Positions 35,797-44,800 of a stretch of DNA of 64,000 nt are shown piece by piece. The notes below the pieces were generated by a model. The model had not been told where the DNA came from, did no database searches, and worked only from the letters and a program-made list of their open reading frames with translations. Position numbers and translations under genes: made by a program. Positions within the stretch are counted from its first letter, which is position 1. Each line of letters opens with the position of its first letter. The stretch comes from Veillonellaceae bacterium (GTDB lineage Bacteria > Bacillota > Negativicutes > Veillonellales > Veillonellaceae), in the NCBI GenBank assembly GCA_900766245.1, contig CAAFUR010000015.1:9825-73824 (forward strand), read 5' to 3'.

Positions 35797-36300
35797 ATGT
35801 CTATTATTTATACTACTTATGAAAGCCCTTTGGGCACTCTTACACTATATGCCACAGCCTCCGCCTTAGTAGGGCTTACATTTCCAACTCAATCTGTAAA
35901 TTTTCAAGAACCAGTGGTCATAGACAAGACTATTTCTTCCCCCATTTTGCAACAAACTATCCAATGGCTAGATCAATACTTCGTTGGACAAGTCCCAACG
36001 ATGATGATTCCCTTAGCACCTCAAGGCACAACGTTCCAACAAAAAGTATGGTCTCAGTTACAGCATATTCCCTACGGCACATCCCTTACTTATGGAGAGC
36101 TAAGCCAACGTGTATTTAACTCCCCTATTCCTAAAGGAGCCCAAGCCATCGGATCTGCGGTTGGTGCTAACCCTATTTCTCTCATCATCCCTTGTCATCG
36201 TGTGTTAGGCAAAGGAAACGCCCTCACTGGTTACACAGGAGGGCTATCCATTAAGCGAGCCTTACTATCCATCGAAAATATATCTTTCGTAGACAAGTAA
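35797..36300 (+). CDS. ogt: Methylated-DNA-protein-cysteine methyltransferase
   Basis: A 167-residue suicide DNA-repair protein that takes the methyl group from O6-methylguanine. The acceptor Cys is in IPCHRVLG, preceded by the helix-turn-helix with GTTFQQKVWSQLQHIPYGTSLTYGELSQRV and the Asn hinge region (VGANPIS). The ATG at 35797 has AAGGAG 7 nt upstream; the frame extends nine codons further to a TTG. It converges with the secreted-protein gene at 36303, only 2 bp apart, with no terminator between. Confidence 0.95.
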   Translation: MSIIYTTYESPLGTLTLYATASALVGLTFPTQSVNFQEPVVIDKTISSPILQQTIQWLDQYFVGQVPTMMIPLAPQGTTFQQKVWSQLQHIPYGTSLTYGELSQRVFNSPIPKGAQAIGSAVGANPISLIIPCHRVLGKGNALTGYTGGLSIKRALLSIENISFVDK

Positions 36301-36302
36301 AA

Positions 36303-37202
36303 TTACTTTATATGCTGTAACATTTGCAAGAAGTACGGCTTAAAGAATGTTCCTTCCACTTCGGTAGTACCCATGACAATCGTTGTTAAATACTCTGGTG
36401 TTCCCACTAGGGCTAAACGCAGATATCCAGGATATTGAATCCCTGTTATATCATAGGTCATATTTCCCGCTGTTGTCATCGTACCATATTTAGTATCTGT
36501 TAAGGTATGTAATGGTTCTACATTCCGTAATCGTATCTTTGCTGGACGTTTATTCTGAGAATAATCAATATCTCTGTCTTCTGCAATATGAATATTAAAA
36601 TGGTTTAATAAGTCGTTTGCATCACGAGTAATTCTATCCATTTCTGCTGATGAAAGTCCCTCTTTTCCGTATGATAGCGATGATTGCGCATTCATTAACA
36701 ACTCTTTAGGTAGTGGAAATACAAGAACCCAAGCTGTATTTAAACCATATTGATCAGCCCCTTGTAATTCATAAACATCCATATAATGTCCTAGCTTAAG
36801 TCCCTCTTTCATGTTCTTCAGTCCCGTATAGTCCTTTACCACACCAACTGTAGTGCTCACTTTACCTAGGTTGGCATACACATACCCTTTTCCTACCTCT
36901 GCTAACTTTGAAGAAGACAATTGCTTAACGGTAATCTTTGGCCCTACGGTTTGACGCAAATCAGTCAATGGATTCTGTTCTAGCATCGCATCGAACTCTG
37001 CCATGATTTCGTCACCAGTTTGACGTTTTTTCTCGGCATCTAAGATAGTACTCGAAGGAACTCCTACTTCCCCCTTTGCCATTGGCTTAGTACTAGCTAT
37101 TGCACTATAAGTATCATCATGTACTTGTGCTGACACTTGTCCATAGCCCATCATAAGGCTGGTCACTATGACAGCCAGTCCCATTTGCTTCCATAATTTC
37201 AT
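36303..37202 (-). CDS. Secreted protein of unknown function
   Basis: Not recognised. A 299-residue product with a signal peptide (MKLWKQMGLAVIVTSLMMGYGQVSA, cleavage likely after VSA), so it is exported. No lipobox, Cys or membrane helix follows. The C-terminal 55 residues (GNMTYDITGIQYPGYLRLALVG...FFKPYFLQML) resemble the C-terminus of the protein encoded immediately upstream (37207-38019), suggesting they are related and act together in the envelope. Confidence 0.82.
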   Translation of the reverse strand: MKLWKQMGLAVIVTSLMMGYGQVSAQVHDDTYSAIASTKPMAKGEVGVPSSTILDAEKKRQTGDEIMAEFDAMLEQNPLTDLRQTVGPKITVKQLSSSKLAEVGKGYVYANLGKVSTTVGVVKDYTGLKNMKEGLKLGHYMDVYELQGADQYGLNTAWVLVFPLPKELLMNAQSSLSYGKEGLSSAEMDRITRDANDLLNHFNIHIAEDRDIDYSQNKRPAKIRLRNVEPLHTLTDTKYGTMTTAGNMTYDITGIQYPGYLRLALVGTPEYLTTIVMGTTEVEGTFFKPYFLQMLQHIK

Positions 37203-37206
37203 CTAT

Positions 37207-38019
37207 TTATTCTCCCTTCACACCTAACAGACTCTTGATAACAGGTTGCCAATAGGATCTCGATGTATCAGCCGTCGTTATTAGAGTGATAGATACCCCA
37301 TCTTGACCATACCGTCCTATAAAACTAATATACGCAGGTAACACAAATCCATCCACATCCAATTGCACTCTACCATGCGTATACAATCCTGTATCGCCTT
37401 GTAGGCGTACAGGTTTCATCATCTCTCCATCAAGAAATCTTACGTTCACAAGTGGTAATACGGCTTTCACAATCTCAGTACTACTGAACTCTGGATTAGT
37501 ACTTGTAACAAAGGGAACTAATGCTGCGCTATTCTTTTCTATACGTTTTCCACCCATAAGATCCACATTGTAGAGTCCAATATTTTGTACTTCTTTCACT
37601 GTTTTGTTATATAATTTTTCTCCTACAGATTGTGGCACTATCGTCATTCCTTTATATCGTATCTTCCACACCTCAGCCGCTTCCTCACCTGTCATATGAA
37701 GGTGTACCAACTCTGCTGTATGTAATCCCCGTTCATCACGTCCTTGCAACTGATACCGTTGCCCCCGTTGCACCACATCTTTGACAATTTTATCTAGCAA
37801 CTTAGCCTCTGTTTCATCTATATGCCAATGATTAGAACCTACCTTACGAACCGTATCTTCTTTTTTTAAACCACCATCAATGAGATCATCATGGTTAACT
37901 ATCGAAACATAACTAGGTAACTCTACACTACCTTGCCCATCCAATGTAATCGATGCTGCATATCCTGAAATCATCGTCCCTGCTAATGCCACACTAGCCA
38001 TCACACATTTCCAATTCAT
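37207..38019 (-). CDS. Secreted protein of unknown function, related to its neighbour
   Basis: Not recognised. A 270-residue exported protein with signal peptide MNWKCVMASVALAGTMISGYAA. The mature part begins ITLDGQGSVELPSYVSIV. Its end (GRVQLDVDGFVLPAYISFIG...SRSYWQPVIKSLLG) parallels the C-terminus of the 36303-37202 product in spacing and hydrophobic pattern. Four bp separate the two genes and 12 bp separate it from pncB upstream, so all three are likely on one transcript. Confidence 0.8.
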   Translation of the reverse strand: MNWKCVMASVALAGTMISGYAASITLDGQGSVELPSYVSIVNHDDLIDGGLKKEDTVRKVGSNHWHIDETEAKLLDKIVKDVVQRGQRYQLQGRDERGLHTAELVHLHMTGEEAAEVWKIRYKGMTIVPQSVGEKLYNKTVKEVQNIGLYNVDLMGGKRIEKNSAALVPFVTSTNPEFSSTEIVKAVLPLVNVRFLDGEMMKPVRLQGDTGLYTHGRVQLDVDGFVLPAYISFIGRYGQDGVSITLITTADTSRSYWQPVIKSLLGVKGE

Positions 38020-38031
38020 AATAACTCCTTC

Positions 38032-39489
38032 CTAACTAGGGTTCCCTACTTTTTCCAATAATAATTTAGATTTCAACTGATGCAATTCTTCGCTAATGTT
38101 GACTTTCACCTCCGGAGCTCTACGAAGTCGTAAAAATTCTGGCCATAGTAATTGAATTTGCTCTTCTCCGTAGACTTTCACCTGTGCCAAAGTTGGTATG
38201 TCGTATACTAATTCTCCATCTACGAAGATAGGTACCAATAGTTCTTGTACTCTGAACGTATTTGCTTTCAACACTGTTTGTTTCCATGGGTGAAGCGGAT
38301 TTTTAAACACATAGTCCTGTGTGGTATCCACTGTTTCATGGTCCAAACAAATTAAATCGCCGATGAGTTTGTTATTTCGTGTATTGATGAGGCGCAATAC
38401 CTTTTTCTTACCAGGATTTGTCACTTTCTCAATATTGTCAGAAAATTTCATAGCTGGCATAAAGGTGTCCCCTTCCCATTGACCGGCTAGTTTATACACC
38501 CCACCTAAGGCCGGTGTTTCATCGGCAGTAATCAATTTAGTGCCTACACCCCACGCTGTGATCTCTGCTCCTTGCTGTTTCAAGTCTGCAATTTTATATT
38601 CATCTAGATCATTGGTGGCAAAAATTAATGCCTCTTTAAATCCTGCCTCATCTAGCATCTTACGAGCCTCGATGGATACATACGCCAAATCACCACTATC
38701 CAAGCGAATACCATAAATGGACGGCATCGTTCCTCCTCGGCGTTCACGAATCTCTTGGAATACTTGAATCGCCGCTGGCACACCTTTATGTAGTGTATTA
38801 TAGGTGTCCACTAAAAACACCAAATTATTTTCGTATTGATCTGCATACGCACGGAATGCATCAATTTCAGTAGGAAAACTCATGACCCAACTGTGTGCCA
38901 TAGTCCCTACAGGTCGCATGCCATACAAAGCAGCACTGTACACATCACTAGTGCTATCAAATCCACCTATGAAAGCCGCTCTAGCCCCTTGCACGGCAGC
39001 GCTCACCCCTTGGGCTCTTCGCATACCAAACTCTGCTACTCCATCCTTGCCAATGACAGATCGGATACGACGTGCTTTGGTCGCAATCAAGGACTCATGA
39101 TTTAAAAACATAGATAACGCTGTTTCTAATAAAATAGCCTCATCCTTGGCGGTCTCTACTCGAAGTAACACTTCCCCCGGAAATACCACAGACCCTTCTG
39201 GCGCCGCATAGATGGTGCCAGTAAAGCGGAATGTTGTTAAATAATCCAAAAATTCCTCTGTAAACACACCCGTTTGTCGTAAATAGATAATATCATCCTC
39301 AGAGAAACGCAAGCCTTTCACATACTCGATAACTTGTTCCAATCCAGCGACCACAGTATAGGCGCCTTGAAATGGATTGATCCGGTAAAAGCGATCGAAC
39401 ACACAACGAGTACGATGTTTGTTTTGCGTAAATAAACCTTGCATCATGGTAAATTGATACATATCTGTTAATAGAGCATGTGTAATCAT
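38032..39489 (-). CDS. pncB: Nicotinate phosphoribosyltransferase
   Basis: A 485-residue cytosolic enzyme making nicotinate mononucleotide from nicotinate and PRPP for NAD salvage. It opens LLTDMYQFTMMQG, has EFGMRRAQG, the histidine region GTMAHSWVMSFPTE (phosphorylated His in the family) and YGIRLDSGDL. Full length. First gene of a pncB and two secreted-protein run. Confidence 0.96.
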   Translation of the reverse strand: MITHALLTDMYQFTMMQGLFTQNKHRTRCVFDRFYRINPFQGAYTVVAGLEQVIEYVKGLRFSEDDIIYLRQTGVFTEEFLDYLTTFRFTGTIYAAPEGSVVFPGEVLLRVETAKDEAILLETALSMFLNHESLIATKARRIRSVIGKDGVAEFGMRRAQGVSAAVQGARAAFIGGFDSTSDVYSAALYGMRPVGTMAHSWVMSFPTEIDAFRAYADQYENNLVFLVDTYNTLHKGVPAAIQVFQEIRERRGGTMPSIYGIRLDSGDLAYVSIEARKMLDEAGFKEALIFATNDLDEYKIADLKQQGAEITAWGVGTKLITADETPALGGVYKLAGQWEGDTFMPAMKFSDNIEKVTNPGKKKVLRLINTRNNKLIGDLICLDHETVDTTQDYVFKNPLHPWKQTVLKANTFRVQELLVPIFVDGELVYDIPTLAQVKVYGEEQIQLLWPEFLRLRRAPEVKVNISEELHQLKSKLLLEKVGNPS

Positions 39490-39631
39490 GAATAACTCCT
39501 ATTCTTATAGGTCTACCCTATAGCATACTAAGCACTTTTCTATGACAATTTGAATACTATGCCTATCGTCTACTTTTTTCTATTATACTCTACTATTACA
39601 TTTCATGTATAATTGTTTTTCTCCTTATTGT

Positions 39632-39660
39632 TTGTCATAATCTCCTATTTAGGTTAGAAT
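39632..39660 (+). promoter_or_regulatory. Promoter of menA
   Basis: TTGTCA (39632-39637), 17-bp spacer, TAGAAT (39655-39660), about 43 bp before the menA start. Confidence 0.72.
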
Positions 39661-39702
39661 GATACCATATATTATATAACTTCTAATGATGAAAGGATGA
39701 CT

Positions 39703-40608
39703 ATGAATCTGTCACAATTTTTTGCATTAATTCGCCCTCGTACCTTAACGGCTGCTTTCAGTCCTGTTGTACTAGGCGCTGCTATGGGGGCTACACAATT
39801 TGCACCTACCCAACCGATTGGATTATCTATCATATATACTCTAGGTATTCTAATATGTGTGTTAAGCGCGCAAATCGCAGCCAATATTTGGAATGAATAT
39901 TTCGATTTTAAATCTGGTCTTGACCTCACACAAGCGGCTGGAAACAGTGGTTCTATCGTCCGCGATGGTATCTCTCCAACGATTATCAAACGTTGGGGAT
40001 ATATGACGACTATACTTCCACTTATCTTAGGCATTGCCCTCGCTAATGCTGTCACATGGTGGTATATTCCTGTGGGCATGCTATGCATACTGACTAGCAT
40101 CTTATACTCTGGTGGACCTAAACCCATTTCTCGTACCCCTTTTGGTGAGCTCGCCTCTGGTCTTGCCATGGGTTTTGCCATCGTAGGTATTACCCTCTTT
40201 GCTTGGACTCACACCTTGCACTGGACCTATCTCATTCCTGCCGTACCATCCACCATCTTAATCGGTGCCATTATGATGACCAACAATTTGCGAGACTTTA
40301 CCAACGATGAGAACCACGGTCGTCGTACCTTAGTCATTCTTCTTGGCCGTGAAAGAGGGCTCCAACTGTTACAAGGACTCTTCCTCATTAGCTCTCTATG
40401 GTTACTAATATGGTCTATTTCCGGAGTCATCCCATGGCCTTCCTTAGTAGCTTTACTTTCCTTACTGCCTGCTATGAAAGTCATCCATATCTTCAACACC
40501 TATGCAGATCCAATACGATTAAACGAGGCCATGAAGTTTACTTCTATATCTTGTACACTATATCACTTCTTGTGGGCTATAGGACTCCTATGTAATACAA
40601 TCATATAA
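39703..40608 (+). CDS. menA: 1,4-dihydroxy-2-naphthoate polyprenyltransferase MenA
   Basis: A 301-residue integral membrane UbiA-superfamily enzyme that attaches the polyprenyl chain to DHNA in menaquinone synthesis. The two Asp motifs are NIWNEYFDFKSGLD (about residue 66) and NNLRDFTNDENHGRRT (about 193). RPRTLTAAFSPVVLGAA at the N-terminus is typical of MenA. I took the second Met (39703), which gives correct spacing from AAAGG; the first at 39697 abuts it. Confidence 0.93.
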   Translation: MNLSQFFALIRPRTLTAAFSPVVLGAAMGATQFAPTQPIGLSIIYTLGILICVLSAQIAANIWNEYFDFKSGLDLTQAAGNSGSIVRDGISPTIIKRWGYMTTILPLILGIALANAVTWWYIPVGMLCILTSILYSGGPKPISRTPFGELASGLAMGFAIVGITLFAWTHTLHWTYLIPAVPSTILIGAIMMTNNLRDFTNDENHGRRTLVILLGRERGLQLLQGLFLISSLWLLIWSISGVIPWPSLVALLSLLPAMKVIHIFNTYADPIRLNEAMKFTSISCTLYHFLWAIGLLCNTII

Positions 40609-40705
40609 AACTAGCATTCTTTATGAGGGGAGTCTTTATTACTTTCACAGTAGTATCCATCTAATTCATAGTCAATAACTATAACGCCTTAGATATATAA
40701 CATAT

Positions 40706-40734
40706 TTTACTTATAACAAAACTCTTGTTATACT
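40706..40734 (+). promoter_or_regulatory. Promoter of metQ
   Basis: TTTACT (40706-40711) and TATACT (40729-40734) with a 17-bp spacer, about 50 bp before the ATG. Confidence 0.55.
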
Positions 40735-40784
40735 AAGCAAGTAGAAATTCACTATGTAAGTACACAAAGAAAAGGAGATAACAC

Positions 40785-41606
40785 ATGAAGAAATTATTTA
40801 GTTTAGCCGCTACGGCTGTATTAGGCGCTGCCTTATTGTTAGGTGGCTGTGGTTCCACTGGCACTAGCTCCACTGGTTCCGATGCAGGTAAAACATTGAA
40901 AATTGGTGCTTCCCCAGTACCTCACGCTGAAATCCTAGAGCAAGTAAAACCAATCCTTGCTAAAGAAGGCATTAAATTAGAAATCATCGAGTTCAGTGAC
41001 TATGTACAACCAAATGTATCCTTGAATGACAAAGAAATTGATGCGAACTTCTTCGCTCACATTCCTTACCAAGAAAACTTCAACAAAGAAAAAGGTACTC
41101 ACATTGCAACAGCAGGTGCCGTACACATCGAGCCAATGGGCATTTACTCTAAAAAAGTAAAAGATTTGAAAGAAGTACAAGATGGCGCTCAAGTAGCTAT
41201 CCCATCTGATGCGACAAATGGTGGTCGTGCATTACTATTGCTTTCCAAAGCTGGTTTAATCACTTTGAACGATCCTAACAGCATTTCTGCTACAGTACAA
41301 GATATCAAAGATAACCCTAAAAACTTAAAATTCGTTGAATTAGAGGCGGCTCAATTACCTCGTACATTAGATGATTCCACAATTTCTGTAATCAACACAA
41401 ACTTTGCATTAGGTGCTAACTTGAACCCAACAAAAGATGCATTGTTCTTAGAATCTAAAGATTCCCCATATGTAAACATCGTATCCGTTCGTGAAGGCGA
41501 TGAAAAACGTGAAGACATTCAAAAATTGATCAAAGCTTTACAAAGTCCTGAAATCAAAAAATTCATTGAAGACAAATACAAAGGTGCTATTCTTCCAGCA
41601 TTCTAA
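40785..41606 (+). CDS. metQ: MetQ/NlpA-family substrate-binding lipoprotein
   Basis: A 273-residue lipoprotein. The signal peptide ends in the lipobox LLLGGCGS, so the mature protein is lipid-anchored. The mature part has the NlpA pattern: KIGASPVPHAEILEQVKP, DYVQPNVSLNDKEIDANFFAHIPY, VHIEPMGIYSKKVKDL, IPSDATNGGRALLLL. Family members bind L-/D-methionine for the MetNIQ importer. No metN or metI adjoins it: it is monocistronic with its own promoter and terminator. Confidence 0.93.
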   Translation: MKKLFSLAATAVLGAALLLGGCGSTGTSSTGSDAGKTLKIGASPVPHAEILEQVKPILAKEGIKLEIIEFSDYVQPNVSLNDKEIDANFFAHIPYQENFNKEKGTHIATAGAVHIEPMGIYSKKVKDLKEVQDGAQVAIPSDATNGGRALLLLSKAGLITLNDPNSISATVQDIKDNPKNLKFVELEAAQLPRTLDDSTISVINTNFALGANLNPTKDALFLESKDSPYVNIVSVREGDEKREDIQKLIKALQSPEIKKFIEDKYKGAILPAF

Positions 41607-41674
41607 TGGAATCGCTTAGAATAGACTCCTCCAAATAAAAAACACTAACAACTATCATACATACTTAACTATAC

Positions 41675-41720
41675 AACAACAGAGGCAAGTTGATTCGCTC
41701 AACTTGCCTCTGTTGTTTTT
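41675..41720 (+). terminator. Terminator of metQ
   Basis: A 19-bp perfect stem, AACAACAGAGGCAAGTTGA (41675-41693) with its complement (41699-41717), 5-nt loop TTCGC, then T run. It would also work on the minus strand. Confidence 0.93.
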
Positions 41721-41779
41721 GCATATACCCTTGTTCTTCTATACAAGCTCACAAACCATCATACTCATTTCTAGTATAC

Positions 41780-41806
41780 AAAAAAGGGTCCCTAAGGACC
41801 CCTTTT
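41780..41806 (-). terminator. Terminator of the trimeric autotransporter gene
   Basis: On the minus strand AAAAGGGGTCC, loop TTA, GGGACCCTTTTTT; stem of about 10 bp followed by T6, starting right at the stop codon. Confidence 0.9.
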
Positions 41807-41807
41807 A

Positions 41808-44800
41808 TTATTTACGAACCATAGCTCGTAATTCTTGCATTTCTTGTTGCAATGTCACAATATCTTGACGTAAGTTATCATTTTCTGCTGTCAGAACTGT
41901 AAGTTCACGACCATAGGCTTCTTTCATAGCTACCATTTCATCATGCAATACTAGCACCGAAGAAATTGGGCCATTACGATAACGTTCTGGTATAGCTTTT
42001 TTCTCTGGACTATTACCAAATTTAAAAGTTGCACCACCATTAACCATAGTGCCACCACGTACCATAGATACACCAGCATGGAACATAGTAGATTCTTTAG
42101 TATAATGAGCCACCCCTAATGCTACGGCATTCACATTTTTATAATGTCCAACGCCAGCCATAATTTGTGTTGGTTCTAATGGATCATATTGAATTGGTTT
42201 TAATGCAGATAATGCAGCGCCTAGGGCATCACCTCTACGGCTTTCCTTACGTAATTCTTGTAAATCACTACCAAGTTCACCAATTTGGCGCTCTAATTTT
42301 TCATAGTTATGATTATCTCCTTTAGAACCGCCTTCTAAAGATTTACGGAAATCATCTTCTGTTTTATTTTCATTACCTTTGATTTCTTTCCAGTATTCAT
42401 AAGCGGATTTGCCTTTAGCGCCATCTTTACCGGCTTTCCCAGCATCACCTTTGTCGCCTTTAGGGCCTACTACGCCAGTTTCACCTTTATCGCCTTTAGG
42501 TCCTACTGCACCTGTTGCGCCGGCTTCACCTTTTTCACCTTTAGGACCTACTGCACCATCTTTACCTTTTTCACCTGTAATGGCCTTGATAAAGTCGTCT
42601 TTTGTCTTGCTTTCGTTACCTGGTAATCCTTTCCACACTTCGAAAGCAGACTTACCTTCAGCTCCATCTTTACCAGCTATGCCAACATCGCCTTTGTCGC
42701 CTTTAGGTCCTGCTGCACCAGCTACTCCAGCGTCACCTTTTTCTCCCTTCTCACCTTGTGGCCCTGCTGCACCATCAGCACCTTTTGCACCTGTAATGGC
42801 CTTGATAAAGTCATCTTCTGTCTTGCTTCCGTTACCTGGCATGTCTTTCCACACTTCGAAAGCAGATTTACCTTTAGGCCCTACTTCACCTTGTATCCCT
42901 TGATCACCTTTAGGACCTACTGCACCTGTATCGCCCTTAGGACCTTGAACACCTTGTGGCCCTTGTGGACCTACTCCACCAGTACCACCACCAGTACCAC
43001 CTGGTCCTTGTGGTCCCTGTGGCCCTTGTGGCCCTTGTGGGCCTACTGCACCGGCTTCACCTTGCGGACCAGTAATAGCTTTGATAAAGTCATCTTTTGT
43101 CTTGCTTCCATTACCTGGCATTTCTTTCCATACTTCAAAAGCAGATTTTCCGTCAGCCCCAGTATCACCTTTGGCTCCAGTTTCACCTTTTTCGCCTTGA
43201 ATGCCTTGGTCACCTTTAGCACCTGGATCGCCTTTATCACCTTTGTCACCTTTAAAGTCTGGGTCACCTTTTAGTTGATCTTTATCTAAGCTAATAGTAT
43301 ATGTTTTACCATATTCCCCACCGTCATTCGTAGCAATCGAGATGCCTTTACCTGGTTTTAATACTTCTTTCAAGGAATCTACAGTCAATACAGGGCTTGT
43401 AGTAGATGGAGAACCATCTTTACCGCCTGTAGTTAACGTTAAATGTCCTCTATCATTACTACCTAAGGAAATATTCATCAAAGGATTATCAAAATGTACT
43501 CCAGTAAAAGTTGGCGTTTTCAACATACCAATACGCAAGATAGAGTCTGTTGGGTCTTTATAAGTAATTAGATTATCAGAGCTATATAATGTTGGTGCCG
43601 CATACTCGCTTTTACCATCTGGAGCTTTTGCACCAGCTTGTGGAGCAACTCCATACACAGTATTTGCCTTACCTTGGATCTTAATTTCTTTATCACCTGG
43701 TGTGTACACACGTGTATCAGGTGTTGTAGTAGCTACAGTTCCATCTGCATTGAATGGCACATCATTACCTGCCAAAATAGTATTACGTTTTTCTAAGGCT
43801 TTTAATTGCGCTACATTGACAGCATCAGTATCTTCTCCACCGGCTGCTACATTAATGATCTGGCGAGTGACACGATAACCTAGGCGACTATTACCTACAG
43901 ATACTGCTGAACGATTTGCCTTCCACGTTGTGGCTACCATATCTTTTGCTTGTCCATATAGAACCTTCGCTTTATCTAATCGTTCTTTTACCACATGCCG
44001 ATTCTCTACTGGAGCATTAGCATATTCATTTTCTAATTCTGTTACTCTTGCTTTCGCAGATATCACATCAGGATTTTTTTCAACCTCTGTATTCTCTGCC
44101 TCTTCATTAACAAAGTGAGGTCCATGTAAAGAAGGGTCATAGCCTTGGTTAGATGGAGAGTCCGTTCCCCGATTAGCATATGTTTCTGATCCTAATGCCA
44201 CACCAGTTCTTACATCTGTATAGGCTCTTTCCCCAATACTGATACCCGCGGTTGCTGTGATTCCCGTTTCTTTATCTCCCACTTTTGTACCAGCACCAAT
44301 AGCAATGGTAGAAGTTCCATTAGCCATACTCATTGCACCTAAAGCAATGGCCGATGTATCCCTCGCTTCTGCACTATACCCTACAGCTATACTTTGTTTG
44401 TAAATAGTTGTTGAAGAATCGCCTATTGCTACACTTTCCATGGTACTAGTAGATCCTCGACCAACGGCTACACTATTTTTGCCTGTCGTCTTAGAAGATC
44501 CCCCAACAGCAACAGAGTCTTCTAAGGCAGTAGCACCATACCCTACAGCAGTACTATAATTTTTATCAGTAGAAGCGCCATATCCTATATTAACACTAAA
44601 TGCACCTGTTGTTCGAATACTGTAACCAATAGCTACTGTATTTTTTGAATTCTCACCAATTTGTACATTACGTCCAATAGCAATGGCATTCTCACTCTTA
44701 GATTGTGCTCTTGGACCAATGGCAATAGCCCCCTCTTTGGTAGCTCCATTATTTTTCTCATTACTATCTACCCCAAGGTCTCGACTTTTTATAGAAATGT

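Noticed and set aside
42409..42903. Pro-rich plus-strand frame
   Set aside because: It is the antisense of the Gly-X-Y repeats of the adhesin gene; codon pattern explains the open frame.
42756..43274. Second plus-strand frame across the adhesin repeats
   Set aside because: Also antisense of the collagen-like repeats, rich in W, C and T with no domain.
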